The notes beneath the pieces were generated by a model. That model was not told the origin of the DNA and did no database searches. It worked only from the letters and a program-made list of their open reading frames with translations. Both the position numbers and the translations under genes were made by a program. DNA of 64,000 nucleotides from Buttiauxella sp. B2 (GTDB taxonomy: Bacteria > Pseudomonadota > Gammaproteobacteria > Enterobacterales > Enterobacteriaceae), in the NCBI RefSeq assembly GCF_006376615.1, contig NZ_VEXQ01000017.1, positions 34,420 through 98,419 on the forward strand. The letters run 5' to 3'. Shown here piece after piece: positions 33,785-44,740 of this stretch. Positions within the stretch are counted from its first letter, which is position 1. The number at the start of each line of letters is the position of its first letter.

Positions 33785-34444
33785 TTACTTTTGCAGGCGT
33801 TTGGCTGCACGTTTGTGGCGGATAATCTCAACCACACCAGGCAATACCGACAGCACGATAATCGCCACAATCAGTAATTTCAGGTTTTCCTGCACGATAG
33901 GTAAATCGCCGAACAGGTAACCTGCGTAGGTAAACAACAACACCCACAGCAGCGCACCGGCAACGTTGTACATCGCAAAATGGCGATAAGACATGTGCCC
34001 CATCCCTGCGACAAACGGTGCGAAGGTTCGCACAATCGGTACGAAGCGCGCGAGGATAATCGTTTTTCCGCCATGACGCTCGTAAAAAGCGTGTGTTTTA
34101 TCAAGATAACTGCGACGGAAGATTTTTGAATTCGGGTTACTGAACAGCTTTTCGCCGAATAACCGCCCAATAGTGTAGTTTACTGCATCACCAACAATGG
34201 CAGCAATGACCATCAAAATCACCATGGTGTGGACGTTCAGATCGTTGGTCGGCAGTGCCGCCAGCGCGCCTGCAACAAACAATAATGAATCACCCGGCAG
34301 GAACGGTGTAACCACCAGACCTGTTTCGCAAAACAAAATCAAAAACAGAATGGCATAAACCCAGACACCATACTGCGCGACCAACTCCGCCAAATGCACA
34401 TCAATGTGCAAAATAAAATCAATAATAAAACGGATAAATTCCAT
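33785..34444 (-). CDS. dedA: DedA-family membrane protein DedA
   Basis: A 219-residue inner-membrane protein of the DedA/VTT family, linked in E. coli to polyprenyl-phosphate recycling and proton-motive-force homeostasis. Several hydrophobic helices, the family motif [15 protein letters not shown] and the arginine-containing [16 protein letters not shown] are present. It lies upstream of accD and 25 bp after truA, same strand. Confidence 0.96.
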   Translation of the reverse strand: MEFIRFIIDFILHIDVHLAELVAQYGVWVYAILFLILFCETGLVVTPFLPGDSLLFVAGALAALPTNDLNVHTMVILMVIAAIVGDAVNYTIGRLFGEKLFSNPNSKIFRRSYLDKTHAFYERHGGKTIILARFVPIVRTFAPFVAGMGHMSYRHFAMYNVAGALLWVLLFTYAGYLFGDLPIVQENLKLLIVAIIVLSVLPGVVEIIRHKRAAKRLQK

Positions 34445-34469
34445 AGTGTTCTACCTGTCTCGGCTGGCG

Positions 34470-35303
34470 TCAGTCTGCCAAAAAAAGTGGCCCCAATGGG
34501 GGTTTCGGTAACGCAAAATGTTCCGGGTAATCAACAGACACTAAGTACAAGCCTTCTGCTTTACCGGTCGCGGCGGCAAGCTTGCGGTTTTTCGCCGCCA
34601 ACAATTCTGCCATCCAGTTTTCTGTCTGATTACCACAGCCTATCTCCATCAGACTGCCAACAATATTACGCACCATGTGATGCACAAATGCGTTAGCTTT
34701 GATATCCACCACCACATAGGCACCGTAGCGCGTGACGTTGATGTGCATCAGGTTACGCCATGGCGTGCGCGACTGGCATTGCACTGCGCGGAACGAGGTA
34801 AAATCATTCTCGCCCAGCAGGCATTGCGCAGCACGATGCATGCGATCGGCATCCAATGGGTGATAAAAATGTGTCACCCCTTGAGACATTACCGCAGGAC
34901 GCAGGCGCTGGTTATAAATGACATAACGGTAGCGTCGCGCCGTCGCACTAAAGCGGGCGTGGAAATCATCTGGCACATTTTTAACCCAACGCACCGCAAT
35001 GTCGCCAGGTAAATTCGCATTTACACCTAATGTCCACGCAGCATCTTTGCGCTGCACACGTGTTTCAAAATGCACAACCTGGCCTGTAGCATGAACGCCT
35101 GCGTCGGTACGTCCAGCGCAGAATACGATGATCGGCTCGTCGGCCACCTTAGAGAGCGCCTTTTCAAGCTTTTCCTGCACGCTGCGCACTTCATTCTGGC
35201 GTTGCCAGCCATAATATTTGCTGCCGTCGTATTCAATGCCGAGTGCAATCTTGTGGAGCGGGCTTGTATTGTGTATTGAGATATCAGGCAACTCGTCGGA
35301 CAT
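34470..35303 (-). CDS. truA: tRNA pseudouridine(38-40) synthase TruA
   Basis: A 277-residue enzyme making pseudouridine at positions 38-40 of many tRNA anticodon stems. The catalytic aspartate is D67 in [11 protein letters not shown]. The N-terminus is about seven residues longer than E. coli ([18 protein letters not shown]). The ATG shares one base with the usg stop (TAATG), so translation is coupled to usg. The order truA-dedA is as in E. coli. Confidence 0.97.
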   Translation of the reverse strand: MSDELPDISIHNTSPLHKIALGIEYDGSKYYGWQRQNEVRSVQEKLEKALSKVADEPIIVFCAGRTDAGVHATGQVVHFETRVQRKDAAWTLGVNANLPGDIAVRWVKNVPDDFHARFSATARRYRYVIYNQRLRPAVMSQGVTHFYHPLDADRMHRAAQCLLGENDFTSFRAVQCQSRTPWRNLMHINVTRYGAYVVVDIKANAFVHHMVRNIVGSLMEIGCGNQTENWMAELLAAKNRKLAAATGKAEGLYLVSVDYPEHFALPKPPLGPLFLAD

Positions 35304-36316
35304 TAGTACATATACTCCTGCACTAATTTTTCAGCGGTTTTCACAGCCATCAGCGCGCCACCAAAACGGACATTATCTGCAACCGACCAGAATTGAATCT
35401 GCTCTGGCATACCGTAATCGTTACGGATACAACCAATGGAAAGATGTGCGCTGCCGGAAGCGTCGGAAACCTGAGTCGGGTATTCACCTTCTTCAGACAG
35501 CTCGATATCTTCAAATTGACCAAATGCATCACGTGCTTCTTCAGCAGCCAACGGGCGCATGGCTTCAAAGCTAACCATTTGTGCATGGCCGTAAAACACC
35601 GGAGCCTGAACCAGGCTTGCAGAAATCATTACACCTTCATCCTGCAACACTTTGCGCACTTCGTTCACCAGCCGACGTTCAGCCGGAATGCTGCCTTCAG
35701 CATCTGGTACTAACGGCAGCATGTTAAAGGCCAGTTGGCGACCGAACAGATCGGTTTCTTCGATTGGCAAACCATTAAGCAAGCGAGCACTCTGCCCAGC
35801 CAGTGCGTCTACCGCGCTTTTCCCACGGCCAGAAGCTGCCAATAAATTGGTGACCTGGATACGCGACAAACCGCCTTGTTCGATAAGAGGTTTCAGCGCA
35901 GTTAGCAACTGGCTGGTCAGGCTGTCGGCAACGGCAACCAGGTTGCGATTGCGGTATTCGCCCAGCACAAAAGGGTTCACGTCAGGCACGACCAACGGCA
36001 CATCGTGTTCCATCGCAAACAGGCCACTGGAATCAATAACCAGACAACCTGCGTTGGTCGCTTCTTCCGCGAAGCGTGCAGACGCTTCCGGGCCCGCCAC
36101 GAAGAACGCGAGCTGAACCTGAGTCCAGTCAAATGATTCAGCATCCTGAACCATCACGGTTTTGCCTTCATAACGGATATTTTCGCCGGCGCTGTCACTG
36201 CGAGCCAATGCATACAATTCACCAACCGGGAACTGGCGTTCGGCAAGCAGTTCAATCACAGCTGCGCCTACGGCACCCGTGGCACCTAAAACGGCAATAT
36301 TCCAGCCTTCAGACAT
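35303..36316 (-). CDS. usg: Aspartate-semialdehyde dehydrogenase-like protein Usg
   Basis: A 337-residue Asd/ArgC-fold protein (USG-1). It has the N-terminal NADP-binding motif [15 protein letters not shown], but at the position of the Asd active-site cysteine (usual N-C-S/T-T) I read VADSLTSQ, a serine, so classical Asd activity is unlikely. The role is unknown; in E. coli it lies in the pdxB-usg-truA-dedA operon. It is 74 bp after pdxB. Confidence 0.93.
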   Translation of the reverse strand: MSEGWNIAVLGATGAVGAAVIELLAERQFPVGELYALARSDSAGENIRYEGKTVMVQDAESFDWTQVQLAFFVAGPEASARFAEEATNAGCLVIDSSGLFAMEHDVPLVVPDVNPFVLGEYRNRNLVAVADSLTSQLLTALKPLIEQGGLSRIQVTNLLAASGRGKSAVDALAGQSARLLNGLPIEETDLFGRQLAFNMLPLVPDAEGSIPAERRLVNEVRKVLQDEGVMISASLVQAPVFYGHAQMVSFEAMRPLAAEEARDAFGQFEDIELSEEGEYPTQVSDASGSAHLSIGCIRNDYGMPEQIQFWSVADNVRFGGALMAVKTAEKLVQEYMY

Positions 36317-36390
36317 GTTGGTTTACTCCAGACTTAAAATAGCACTATCTCCCAGGCTGTATGCCGGGGAGACGAGAAGGATTGTTTGTT

Positions 36391-37527
36391 TTAACGCACT
36401 GCGTGATAGGTGGCGCCAAAGCCTAATTTTTGTAACATGGCTGCCGCAGCTCCATCATCACACTGGATATACAGCGATGACCATTCACGACGTTCCTGAT
36501 AATTTTTGCGTAACTTGTCAAACTCACCAGGAATACCCGCCACTTTACGCAGCGGTGAATCATCGCGGCGCACATCATACACCAGATGAACCAGTCTTTT
36601 GAGTGTCGCCTGATCCAAGGGACCATGTAGCGTAATGCGGCCAAACTCTGGCGCAGGAAGCAATGTATCTAACGAAACTTGCTGGCGCTTGCCAATAAAC
36701 TCGCTAAAAGCTTCAAAGACTTGCGTGGTACCGCGTGCTTTACCTTCCAGCGTATAGCCCGCGATATGAGCTGTGCCGATATCGACTTTATCCAGCAACG
36801 CGACATTAAGCTCTGGTTCTGGCTCCCAGACATCCAGCACGACACTAAGATCCTGGCCGTTTTCCAGGCATTTCAGCAATGCGGTATTATCGACGACCGG
36901 GCCACGGCAGGCGTTAATCAGAATCGTACCTGGCCTGAGGCTTGAAATGAGCTTTTCATCGGCAAGGTGCAAAGATTTATACGGGCCATCTTTAAAGAGC
37001 GGCGTATGGAAAGTCAGCACATCCGCTTCGCGAACAACTTGCTCCAGTGAAACGAAATCACCTCCGTCACCGCGATCGGCTCGAGGAGGGTCGCACAGTA
37101 ATGTACGAACGCCGAAAGCTTCCAGACGCGCCTGTAAACGAGAACCGACGTTGCCCACACCGACGATACCTACGGTGCGGTCAGTGAGCTGGAAACCGTC
37201 ACGTTCGGCTAACATTAATAGAGAGGAAAAGACGTACTCAACAACCGCAATGGCGTTACAACCAGGGGCTGCTGAAAAAGCGATGCCCGCTCGTTCAAGG
37301 TAGTGCTCGTCAACGTGGTCAGTACCCGCCGTTGCCGTGCCCACAAATTTGATGCCTTTGCCGTCAAGCAAATCAGCGTTCACTTTGGTGACCGAGCGCA
37401 CCATTAATGCTTCAGCATCAGCCAGTTCGGATACCGGAATTGGGCGCCCAGGAACGGCGGTCACATCGCCAAGGCGACTAAACAATTCACGTGCATAGGG
37501 CATATTTTCGTCAACGAGGATTTTCAC
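36391..37527 (-). CDS. pdxB: Erythronate-4-phosphate dehydrogenase PdxB
   Basis: A 378-residue D-2-hydroxyacid dehydrogenase-family enzyme that oxidises 4-phosphoerythronate in pyridoxal 5'-phosphate synthesis. The NAD-binding motif is [12 protein letters not shown]; the C-terminal PdxB dimerisation domain follows residue ~285. The start is a GTG (protein [15 protein letters not shown]), preceded by AGG at 8 nt; the 38-codon extension to an ATG at 37641 overlaps flk and is rejected. First gene of the usg-truA-dedA line. Confidence 0.96.
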   Translation of the reverse strand: MKILVDENMPYARELFSRLGDVTAVPGRPIPVSELADAEALMVRSVTKVNADLLDGKGIKFVGTATAGTDHVDEHYLERAGIAFSAAPGCNAIAVVEYVFSSLLMLAERDGFQLTDRTVGIVGVGNVGSRLQARLEAFGVRTLLCDPPRADRGDGGDFVSLEQVVREADVLTFHTPLFKDGPYKSLHLADEKLISSLRPGTILINACRGPVVDNTALLKCLENGQDLSVVLDVWEPEPELNVALLDKVDIGTAHIAGYTLEGKARGTTQVFEAFSEFIGKRQQVSLDTLLPAPEFGRITLHGPLDQATLKRLVHLVYDVRRDDSPLRKVAGIPGEFDKLRKNYQERREWSSLYIQCDDGAAAAMLQKLGFGATYHAVR

Positions 37528-37630
37528 GTTAGCTACCTGTTCGGTTAATCGTCGAGAATAAGCCTGATAGTGTGCCATAATCTGGCGTCCTGGCATACTT
37601 GAGCCGGGGATCGACAAAGGATTTATGACT

Positions 37631-38635
37631 ATGCAACCCATTCAGGGGACGGCTGCACGTCCTCCGGGGGAACCGCCCTCCACAACGTCCGCGGCAAGTG
37701 AATTTCCGCTTTCCACTCAGCAACGTACCGTACTGGAACGTTTGATAACGCGTATTGTTGCGCTTAGTCAGCAACAAAGTGCTGAAGTGTGGGCGGGGCT
37801 AAAACATGACCTCGGGCTAAAAGGTGAAACACCTTTATTGTCGCGTCACTTCCCTGCGGCTGAACAAAATCTTAATCAGCGTCTTAGCAATGCCCAAACG
37901 ACGCATGCTACGCGCCAGGTTGTGCAGCAGCTTAGTGAGCTTTTGCCGCAGGGCAATAATCGCCAGGCCGTTAGCGATTATATTCGCCAGGAGTTTGGTC
38001 AGACAGCACTGAGCCAACTCACGCCGCAGCAATTAAAAAGCGTGCTCACGTTATTACAAAATAACCAGTTGGCGATTCCGCAGCCGCAGCAACGCCCGGC
38101 AACCGATCGCCCTCTGTTACCCGCTGAACATAATTCATTAAACAAACAGGTAGCAAAACTCACTGCCGCTACTGGCGAGTCCAGCAAGTTAATCTGGCAA
38201 TCAATGCTTGAGCTTTCGGGCGTGAAAACAGGTGAGTTGATTCCGGCAAAACACTTCACGTTGCTGACCACCTGGCTACAAGCACGCCAAACGCTGAGCC
38301 AACAGAACACACCAACACTACATACCATTCAGGCTGCGCTAAAACAGCCACTGGAACCCGCTGAGTGGAAAGAGATGACAGATTATTCGCAGCAGCGTTT
38401 TCAGGCCACACCGCAGACACTACTCACCACCGCGCAGGTGCAGGATATTTTGAACCAGGTGTTTTTAAAGCGTGCAGAACGTCTGCCCTCAACACTTGAA
38501 GTACAAAATATTCAGCCAATCGCCAGCCCTATTTGGGCACCATTTATCGAACCGCTGAAGATAGTTAGCGCGCGTCCGGGAATGGCACTTATAGCGCTGA
38601 TTGTGGTGATGATTTTGTTGTGGGTGGTGTTATAG
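37631..38635 (+). CDS. flk: Flagellar regulator Flk
   Basis: A 334-residue protein, divergent from pdxB. In Salmonella/E. coli Flk blocks premature secretion switching before flagellar P and L rings are complete. It is rich in Gln, Leu and Pro, with one C-terminal membrane anchor ([18 protein letters not shown]). I take the second ATG (protein [11 protein letters not shown]), 9 nt after AAGGA; an ATG at 37625 adds two residues but is only 3 nt from that site. Identity to E. coli is moderate, highest in the middle ([34 protein letters not shown]). Confidence 0.92.
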   Translation: MQPIQGTAARPPGEPPSTTSAASEFPLSTQQRTVLERLITRIVALSQQQSAEVWAGLKHDLGLKGETPLLSRHFPAAEQNLNQRLSNAQTTHATRQVVQQLSELLPQGNNRQAVSDYIRQEFGQTALSQLTPQQLKSVLTLLQNNQLAIPQPQQRPATDRPLLPAEHNSLNKQVAKLTAATGESSKLIWQSMLELSGVKTGELIPAKHFTLLTTWLQARQTLSQQNTPTLHTIQAALKQPLEPAEWKEMTDYSQQRFQATPQTLLTTAQVQDILNQVFLKRAERLPSTLEVQNIQPIASPIWAPFIEPLKIVSARPGMALIALIVVMILLWVVL

Positions 38636-38637
38636 CA

Positions 38638-38665
38638 AGTTGCCACCTCGAACAGGGTGGCAACT
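38638..38665 (+). terminator. Hairpin after flk
   Basis: A perfect 10-bp stem AGTTGCCACC / GGTGGCAACT with an 8-nt loop, 2 bp after the flk stop. No T-run follows. Confidence 0.5.
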
Positions 38666-38701
38666 GAATACCTATGGCAATCCCAACCATGGTGTTGCTA
38701 T

Positions 38702-38732
38702 AAAAAAAAACGGGGTGCACAAGGCACCCCGT
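38702..38732 (-). terminator. Rho-independent terminator of fabB
   Basis: Minus-strand stem ACGGGGTGC / GCACCCCGT with a 5-nt loop and a run of eight or nine T. It lies 22 bp after the fabB stop. Confidence 0.92.
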
Positions 38733-38753
38733 TCATATCATCGCTGCTAGCAA

Positions 38754-39974
38754 TTAAGCGGTAACTTTACGCATCACCAAAGTGGCGTTAGTCCCACCGA
38801 AACCGAAGCTGTTAGACATAACAGTATTCAGTTCGCGCTCGACAGTTTCAGTCACGATGTTCAGGCCTTCAGCCTGCTCATCCAGCTGTTCAATGTTAAT
38901 GCTTGGCGCGATAAAACCATGCTCCAGCATCAGCAGAGAGTAGATAGCTTCCTGAACGCCTGCGGCACCCAGAGAGTGACCCGTCATTGCTTTGGTTGCT
39001 GACATTGCTGGTGAGTTATTGCCGAATACTTCCTTGATAGCGCCCAGTTCTTTCACATCGCCAACCGGCGTTGAAGTCCCGTGGGTATTCAAATAATCAA
39101 TCGGAGTATCAACACCATGCATTGCCATCTTCATGCAACGCACGGCACCTTCACCTGATGGGGCAACCATGTCTGCGCCATCGGACGTCGCGCCGTAGCC
39201 AACGATTTCAGCGTAGATGTGTGCGCCACGAGCCAGAGCGTGCTCCAGTTCTTCAACCACAACCATACCGCCGCCGCCTGCGATAACGAAACCATCACGG
39301 TTTGCATCATAAGTACGGGACGCTTTAGAAGGGTCTTCGTTGTACTTGGTAGACAGTGCGCCCATTGCATCGAACTCACAGGCCATTTCCCAGCACAGCT
39401 CTTCGCCGCCACCTGCAAAAACGATATCCTGCTTGCCCAGTTGAATCTGCTCAACAGCGTTACCGATACAGTGCGCAGAAGTCGCACATGCGGAGCTGAT
39501 GGAGTAGTTCACACCGTGAATTTTGAACGGAGTAGCGAGACAGGCGGAAACACCAGAGCCCATCGCTTTCGTTACTACGTAAGGACCAACCGCTTTCAGG
39601 CCACGTGGGCTACGCATTGCGTCAGCACCAAACACCTGGAAACGTGGGGAGCCGCCGCCGGAACCGGCAATCAGGCCAACACGCGGGTTGCTCTGATACT
39701 GTTCATTGCTAAGACCTGCGTCCTGAATAGCCTGTTCCATTGACAGGTAAGCATAGATGGATGCATCGCTCATGAAACGCACAATTTTGCGATCGATGAG
39801 ACCGGTGGTGTCCAGCTTGACGTTACCCCATACGTGGCTACGCATGCCAGAGTCTTTCAACTCTTGAGAGAAGGTGATCCCTGAGCGTCCTTCACGCAGA
39901 GATGCCAGGACTTCCTGCTGGTTATTACCTATGCTGGAAACAATGCCCAGGCCAGTAATCACTGCACGTTTCAT
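38754..39974 (-). CDS. fabB: Beta-ketoacyl-ACP synthase I FabB
   Basis: A 406-residue condensing enzyme that elongates acyl-ACPs and is required for unsaturated fatty acid synthesis. The catalytic Cys is C163 ([10 protein letters not shown]); the two histidines are in [11 protein letters not shown] and [13 protein letters not shown]. Length equals E. coli. The promoter region holds FabR- and FadR-type sites, and it is divergent from mnmC. Confidence 0.98.
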   Translation of the reverse strand: MKRAVITGLGIVSSIGNNQQEVLASLREGRSGITFSQELKDSGMRSHVWGNVKLDTTGLIDRKIVRFMSDASIYAYLSMEQAIQDAGLSNEQYQSNPRVGLIAGSGGGSPRFQVFGADAMRSPRGLKAVGPYVVTKAMGSGVSACLATPFKIHGVNYSISSACATSAHCIGNAVEQIQLGKQDIVFAGGGEELCWEMACEFDAMGALSTKYNEDPSKASRTYDANRDGFVIAGGGGMVVVEELEHALARGAHIYAEIVGYGATSDGADMVAPSGEGAVRCMKMAMHGVDTPIDYLNTHGTSTPVGDVKELGAIKEVFGNNSPAMSATKAMTGHSLGAAGVQEAIYSLLMLEHGFIAPSINIEQLDEQAEGLNIVTETVERELNTVMSNSFGFGGTNATLVMRKVTA

Positions 39975-40023
39975 TCAATACCTCTTCCACTGCACTATTT
40001 GGTAGGATTTCGAATGGCACAAT

Positions 40024-40041
40024 AGCGTACAGTTGTACGCT
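40024..40041 (-). promoter_or_regulatory. FabR-type operator of fabB
   Basis: AGCGTACA-GT-TGTACGCT is an 18-bp palindrome with a 2-bp centre, fitting the FabR consensus AGCGTACA-N2-TGTTCGCT. It lies 50-67 bp upstream of the fabB start. FabR represses fabA/fabB according to unsaturated acyl supply. Confidence 0.75.
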
Positions 40042-40060
40042 GAACAAGTCCGATCAGCCA

Positions 40061-40077
40061 AATTGGTCTGAAATTTG
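40061..40077 (-). promoter_or_regulatory. Possible FadR activator site of fabB
   Basis: AATTGGTCTGAAATTTG retains the FadR half-site TGGTC-N-GA and sits 87-103 bp upstream of fabB, where FadR activates the gene in E. coli. The second half-site is degenerate. Confidence 0.45.
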
Positions 40078-40134
40078 CGCCGCTTCGTACACATCGTTAC
40101 TATCGTTTCACTGCCTGCCAGACGAGTAACTTAC

Positions 40135-42135
40135 GTGAAACATACCCCAATACAATCTGCCAACTTAGGCTTTAACGAAGAGGGTACACCTGTATCCCGA
40201 GAGTTCGACGATGTGTACTTCTCTAATGATAATGGACTGGAGGAAACTCGTTATGTCTTTCTCGGAGGAAATCGTCTGTTAGAGCGCTTCGCCACCCACG
40301 ATCGTTCGCTCTTTATCGTCGGTGAAAGCGGATTTGGCACCGGACTTAACTTCCTGACTTTATGGCAGGCTTTTGATAATTTTTGCACAAAACACCCACT
40401 TGCCACACTCCAGCGGCTGCATTTTATCAGTTTTGAAAAATTCCCACTGACTGCTTCAGATTTACACGCCGCACATGCTCACTGGCCAGAACTGGCAGCT
40501 TTTGCATTGCAATTACAGCAACAATGGCCGCTTCCTATTGCGGGTTGCCACCGCCTTTTGCTGGCAGATGGGCGCGTCACTCTCGATCTTTGGTTCGGGG
40601 ATATTAACGAACTGATTCCGCAATTAGATGACACCTTAAATAATCATGTCGATGCCTGGTTCCTTGATGGTTTCGCACCCTCAAAAAATCCAGATATGTG
40701 GACGCAGCAACTGTTTAACGCGATGGCAAAACTGGCACGTGCAGGCGGCACTCTGTCGACGTTTACCTCCGCCGGGTTTGTGCGCCGTGGGCTAATTGAT
40801 GCAGGTTTCACCATGACCAAAAGCAAAGGCTTTGGTCGCAAGCGGGAAATGCTGACAGGTGTGATGGAACGTGCGGTGGAAACCCCACATCGCACACCGT
40901 GGTACGCACGCCTTGCAGCGCAAGAACCGGAAGTCGCAATCATAGGTGGCGGTGTTGCTAGCGCCCTGCTCTCACTCGCTTTGCTGCGCCGTGGTTGGCA
41001 AGTAACGTTATATTGCGAGGACAAGGCCCCAGCACATGGCGCTTCCGGTAATCGCCAGGGTGCGCTTTATCCGTTGCTCAATACTCACGATGCAGCACTG
41101 ACGAACTTTTTCAGCGCAGCATTTACCTTTGCTCGTCGCTTGTACGATTCATTATCCGTCGAGTTTGACCATGACTGGTGTGGCGTCACACAACTTGGTT
41201 GGGATGAAAAGAGCCAACATAAAATCGAGCAAATGCTGAGTCTGGAATTCCCCACGTTACTTGCTCATGCCGTTGATGCAAAAACTGCGGCAAGACTTTG
41301 CGGCGTAGAAACAGGGCATGGTGGTGCAACCTACCCGCTCGGTGGCTGGCTGTGTCCAGCACAACTGACCGCAGGCGCGTTAGCTTTGGCAGAAGATATG
41401 GGGCTAAAAACGCATTATGGTTATTGCGTTGAGTCGCTAACTCAAACCGAGGATATGTGGCAATTGTCATTTGCAGAACACGCCTCGCAACAACATGCGG
41501 TTGTAGTGTTAGCCAACGGCCACAAAATCAGTAAATTCTCGCAAACCCAAAAATTGCCGTTTTCTGCAGTTGGCGGCCAGGTCAGCCATATCCCTACAAC
41601 TCCGACGCTTTCCGCATTACGCCAGGTGCTGTGTTACGACGGCTATCTGACGCCGCAGAATCCAAAAAATCAGCAGCATTGTATCGGTGCAAGTTACCAT
41701 CGAGGCGTTGAGGATATGCGCTTTAACGATGAAGATCAGCAGTATAATCGCCAGCGCTTGCTTAACTGCCTACCGAAAGTGCAATGGCCGCACGAAGTCG
41801 ATACAACTGCTGGTGACGCCCGATGTGGAGTGCGCTGTGCGACACGAGACCATATGCCAATTATTGGGAACGTCCCTCGTTACGATGCCACACTTGAAGC
41901 TTATGCGACGCTAGTAGAAAGCCACGATAACGCCGAAACTGCACCGGTTTATCCGAATCTGTTTATTCTGGCGGCGTTAGGCTCAAGAGGTTTGTGCAGC
42001 GCACCACTGGCAGCAGAGATTCTTGCAGCGCAGATGAGCGACGAGCCCATTCCAATGGATGCTGACACGCTCGCAGCACTGAATCCGAATCGATTCTGGG
42101 TGAGAAAATTGCTGAAAGGGAAAGAAGTTAAGTAA
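40135..42135 (+). CDS. mnmC: Bifunctional tRNA mnm5s2U34 methyltransferase/oxidoreductase MnmC
   Basis: A 666-residue two-domain enzyme finishing mnm5s2U at the tRNA wobble position. The N-terminal ~245 residues are the SAM-dependent methyltransferase ([27 protein letters not shown]). The C-terminal domain is the FAD-dependent cmnm5U demodifying oxidase ([30 protein letters not shown]). The start is GTG ([11 protein letters not shown]), as the alignment to E. coli MKHYSIQPANL requires; the ATG at 40075 lies in the shared promoter region. Confidence 0.96.
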   Translation: MKHTPIQSANLGFNEEGTPVSREFDDVYFSNDNGLEETRYVFLGGNRLLERFATHDRSLFIVGESGFGTGLNFLTLWQAFDNFCTKHPLATLQRLHFISFEKFPLTASDLHAAHAHWPELAAFALQLQQQWPLPIAGCHRLLLADGRVTLDLWFGDINELIPQLDDTLNNHVDAWFLDGFAPSKNPDMWTQQLFNAMAKLARAGGTLSTFTSAGFVRRGLIDAGFTMTKSKGFGRKREMLTGVMERAVETPHRTPWYARLAAQEPEVAIIGGGVASALLSLALLRRGWQVTLYCEDKAPAHGASGNRQGALYPLLNTHDAALTNFFSAAFTFARRLYDSLSVEFDHDWCGVTQLGWDEKSQHKIEQMLSLEFPTLLAHAVDAKTAARLCGVETGHGGATYPLGGWLCPAQLTAGALALAEDMGLKTHYGYCVESLTQTEDMWQLSFAEHASQQHAVVVLANGHKISKFSQTQKLPFSAVGGQVSHIPTTPTLSALRQVLCYDGYLTPQNPKNQQHCIGASYHRGVEDMRFNDEDQQYNRQRLLNCLPKVQWPHEVDTTAGDARCGVRCATRDHMPIIGNVPRYDATLEAYATLVESHDNAETAPVYPNLFILAALGSRGLCSAPLAAEILAAQMSDEPIPMDADTLAALNPNRFWVRKLLKGKEVK

Positions 42136-42139
42136 TCAT

Positions 42140-42214
42140 GTCGGATGTCGCTTACGCTAGTCCGACCTACGGCTTTTAGCTTTTGTCGGTGGATAAACAT
42201 AAGCGATATCCACC
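42140..42214. repeat. REP/BIME-like pair between mnmC and yfcL
   Basis: Two head-to-head palindromic units: 42140-42170 has arms GTCGGA / TCCGAC followed by CTAC, and 42188-42214 has arms GGTGGAT / ATCCACC in the opposite orientation. Both carry the core TCGCTTA/ATCGCTTA of REP sequences. The pair lies between convergent genes, the usual BIME location. Confidence 0.75.
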
Positions 42215-42225
42215 ACAACAGCAGG

Positions 42226-42504
42226 TTAGTTAAACTTCGCCTGCTGGTACAAGTTGTCCCACATTTCCAGCACTAAAGACTGGTCTCGCGGTGAAAGCTC
42301 ACCGGCCTGAATCGCTTTTTCCAGGCTGCCTGATACAGCACCATGTAGTGCTTCTGGAGTGTGGTCTTCGCCGTGTTCCAGATCCGCCACTGCAAGTGTC
42401 AGGTGGCCGCGCAGATAACCGCTGGCAAACAGCTCGTCATCACTGGCAGTTTCAACCATCCCATCAATTAGCGCCAGAATGCGTGTTTCAAATTCCGCGA
42501 TCAT
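42226..42504 (-). CDS. yfcL: YfcL family protein
   Basis: A 92-residue cytoplasmic protein of the YfcL family, matching E. coli in length. It is acidic and helical ([20 protein letters not shown] start) with no recognised catalytic motif; function unknown. It is the last gene of the prmB-aroC-mepA-yfcA-epmC-yfcL line, 27 bp after epmC, and converges with mnmC across a BIME. Confidence 0.92.
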   Translation of the reverse strand: MIAEFETRILALIDGMVETASDDELFASGYLRGHLTLAVADLEHGEDHTPEALHGAVSGSLEKAIQAGELSPRDQSLVLEMWDNLYQQAKFN

Positions 42505-42531
42505 CGTACTTCCTCTTCTTTTTGCAGGTAA

Positions 42532-43101
42532 TTAGTTTAAATCTTCCGGCCACGGAAAATGCTCCGCAGCCAGCGACGGGGTTTTGTAGTATTCCCGTAG
42601 CGCTTCAATCAGTTTTGCCGTACGCGGCGGAATACCTTCTTGCAGGTAAACCATCACCTGAGCATGCACGCGGCGTTGGAAGGCGATTCTGTCTGGGTCA
42701 ACATTCCCGCTCAGGTTGTCGCAGCTGACATTGAACGGGAAGTTCGCAGCCACACACAGTAACCACTCCTGTGCCTGCGGCTTGACTTCCACATCTTCGA
42801 ATTTACTTTGTGTTTCGGCATCGCGCCCGTCCGGGCAATACCAATAACCGAAATCTACCAGTTCACGGCGAGCTTTACCCGCAATAAGCCAGTGGGAAAT
42901 CTCATGCATTCCGCTGGCGTAATATCCATGGGCAAACACCACGCGGTGGTAAAGAGTTTCCTCATCTGCTGGAAGATAGATCGGTTCGTCGTCGCCTTTA
43001 ATCAGACGTGTATTAAAATCGTCTTTAAAGCAGTTATCGAAAATGTCGATAAGTTCCTGATAATGGTGGTCTGTCGTTGTTGTCATCATTGCTGTTGTCA
43101 T
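42532..43101 (-). CDS. epmC: Elongation factor P hydroxylase EpmC
   Basis: A 189-residue enzyme that hydroxylates the beta-lysyl-lysine of elongation factor P. The metal-binding-like HEISHW motif (residues ~66-71) and the conserved DFGYWYCPDGRDAETQS are present. The N-terminus has a short Thr/Met-rich extension over E. coli; ATGs at codons 5 and 6 are possible starts. The first ATG follows 1 bp after the yfcA stop, with a G-rich segment about 9 nt before it, so I keep it. Confidence 0.93.
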   Translation of the reverse strand: MTTAMMTTTTDHHYQELIDIFDNCFKDDFNTRLIKGDDEPIYLPADEETLYHRVVFAHGYYASGMHEISHWLIAGKARRELVDFGYWYCPDGRDAETQSKFEDVEVKPQAQEWLLCVAANFPFNVSCDNLSGNVDPDRIAFQRRVHAQVMVYLQEGIPPRTAKLIEALREYYKTPSLAAEHFPWPEDLN

Positions 43102-43102
43102 C

Positions 43103-43900
43103 TTAAGCTACCCCCAACCAATGGAGGATCTCCGGTCCGTGGCTATCAAATAAGAGTTTGGCACTCATCACCGCCGAAACAATCACAATCATCGGGCGGA
43201 TTAGTTTTTGCCCTTTACTCAGCACAAGGCGCGATCCCATGCGAGCGCCTAAAAATTGCCCGGCCATCATCACAAAACCTGTTCCCCATATCACTTTCCC
43301 GCCAATGATAAACAACAACAAGCCACCCAGGTTGGACGTCGCGTTTAATACTTTGGCATGAGCAGTCGATTTGGCGAGGTTAAAGCCGCATAGCGTAACA
43401 AACGCCAGCGCGTAGAAAGAGCCAGCACCCGGCCCAAAGAAACCATCATAGAAACCGACACAACCACCAGCAATCAAAGCAAATGGCAGCCCGTATAAAC
43501 GGCGCTGTCTGTCTTCTTCACCAAGCTTAGGCATCAGTAAAAAATAGAGGCCGATACCAATTACCAACACTGGTAAGATTTGTCGTAGCACGTCTGATTT
43601 CACATGCTGAACCAGCAATGCACCAGTTGTTGAGCCGATAAAGGTCATCAGAATATTGAGTTTCTGATCTTTCAGGCTTACCACTTTGCGGCGAATAAAA
43701 TAAATTGAGGCCGAAACTGAGCCGCCACACGCCTGAAGTTTGTTAGTCGCCAACGCTTGAGCGGGTGACATACCGGTTGATAACAAAACGGGAATGGTTA
43801 ACAAACCACCGCCACCCGCCAACGCATCAATAAACCCCGCTAGCAAAGCGACAAAAAACAGCGCCACCAGCATCAGGGGAGAAACCATAAACCATTCCAT
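43103..43900 (-). CDS. yfcA: TSUP-family transporter YfcA
   Basis: A 265-residue inner-membrane protein of the TauE/SafE (TSUP) family, predicted to export or import a small sulfur-containing or organic anion; substrate unknown. About eight hydrophobic segments and the duplicated family motif (GFIDALAGGGGLLTIPVLL; GFYDGFFGPGAGSFYALAF) are visible. It is 11 bp after mepA. Confidence 0.94.
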   Translation of the reverse strand: MEWFMVSPLMLVALFFVALLAGFIDALAGGGGLLTIPVLLSTGMSPAQALATNKLQACGGSVSASIYFIRRKVVSLKDQKLNILMTFIGSTTGALLVQHVKSDVLRQILPVLVIGIGLYFLLMPKLGEEDRQRRLYGLPFALIAGGCVGFYDGFFGPGAGSFYALAFVTLCGFNLAKSTAHAKVLNATSNLGGLLLFIIGGKVIWGTGFVMMAGQFLGARMGSRLVLSKGQKLIRPMIVIVSAVMSAKLLFDSHGPEILHWLGVA

Positions 43901-43911
43901 TAACTTATCCG

Positions 43912-44736
43912 TTAGAGAACGTGCTCATCCAGCAAAGCCTGACAAGAGGCCGGTATTGGGGGGGGTGTTTTCTTTTTCGGTGCGCGCTCACCAGGTGCTG
44001 GCGGCGCAAACCAGCTTTGCAATTCTGCTCCACAACCATCGCCAGGCGGTGGTAATGGTTGATCTTCACACTCAAGGCTATCGGCCGGGCAACGCAGGCG
44101 AACGTGCATATGTGCGCGATGTTGGAACCACGGACGAACTTTGCGTAACCAGTCACGATCAGCACCCGCATCTAGACAAAGCTGCTGTTTGATGGCTGGG
44201 TTGACGAAAATGCGCGTCACGTCGTTATCTTTTGCAGCCAGCTTTATCAGGCTGCTGATTTCTGGCTGCCATAACTGCGCCACCACATGCTTATTATCAC
44301 TGGCGACTAAATCCAGCGCCTGTGGCTTGAGCAGTTGTGCTGGCGTCCAGCGGGCTTTAGGAAGCTGCAAAAAGATATCAACATCCAGACCGCTTTGGTG
44401 GCTGGCATGTCCTGAGCTAAAGCGCCCACCCGCAGCCATTCCCATATCACCAATCAGCAACGTACCCAGGCCAAGTTGCGCCGACTGGTTGCTTAAGCGT
44501 TGGATAAAACTTACTAGATCTGGATGCCCGAAATAGCGACGTTGGTCCTGACGCATCACCTGATAGCGAGGATCATTGAGCGGCAACTCGTGGGCACCAA
44601 CGATACAACCGTTAGCGAAAGCACCAATAGATTGCGAGCTTCCCGCAATCGGATGACTAATTTTCTGCCACGGCGTGGCCGCAAAAGTAGCAGTACTGGC
44701 AAGCAATGCCAGCAGCCCCACGAGTGTTTTTTTCAT
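43912..44736 (-). CDS. mepA: Penicillin-insensitive murein endopeptidase MepA
   Basis: A 274-residue periplasmic LAS-family zinc DD/LD-endopeptidase that cuts peptidoglycan cross-links. The signal peptide is residues 1-19 ([19 protein letters not shown]). Zinc ligands appear in [14 protein letters not shown] and [12 protein letters not shown]. Several cysteines form the family's disulfides. It is 4 bp after aroC. Confidence 0.96.
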   Translation of the reverse strand: MKKTLVGLLALLASTATFAATPWQKISHPIAGSSQSIGAFANGCIVGAHELPLNDPRYQVMRQDQRRYFGHPDLVSFIQRLSNQSAQLGLGTLLIGDMGMAAGGRFSSGHASHQSGLDVDIFLQLPKARWTPAQLLKPQALDLVASDNKHVVAQLWQPEISSLIKLAAKDNDVTRIFVNPAIKQQLCLDAGADRDWLRKVRPWFQHRAHMHVRLRCPADSLECEDQPLPPPGDGCGAELQSWFAPPAPGERAPKKKTPPPIPASCQALLDEHVL

Positions 44737-44740
44737 CGCA

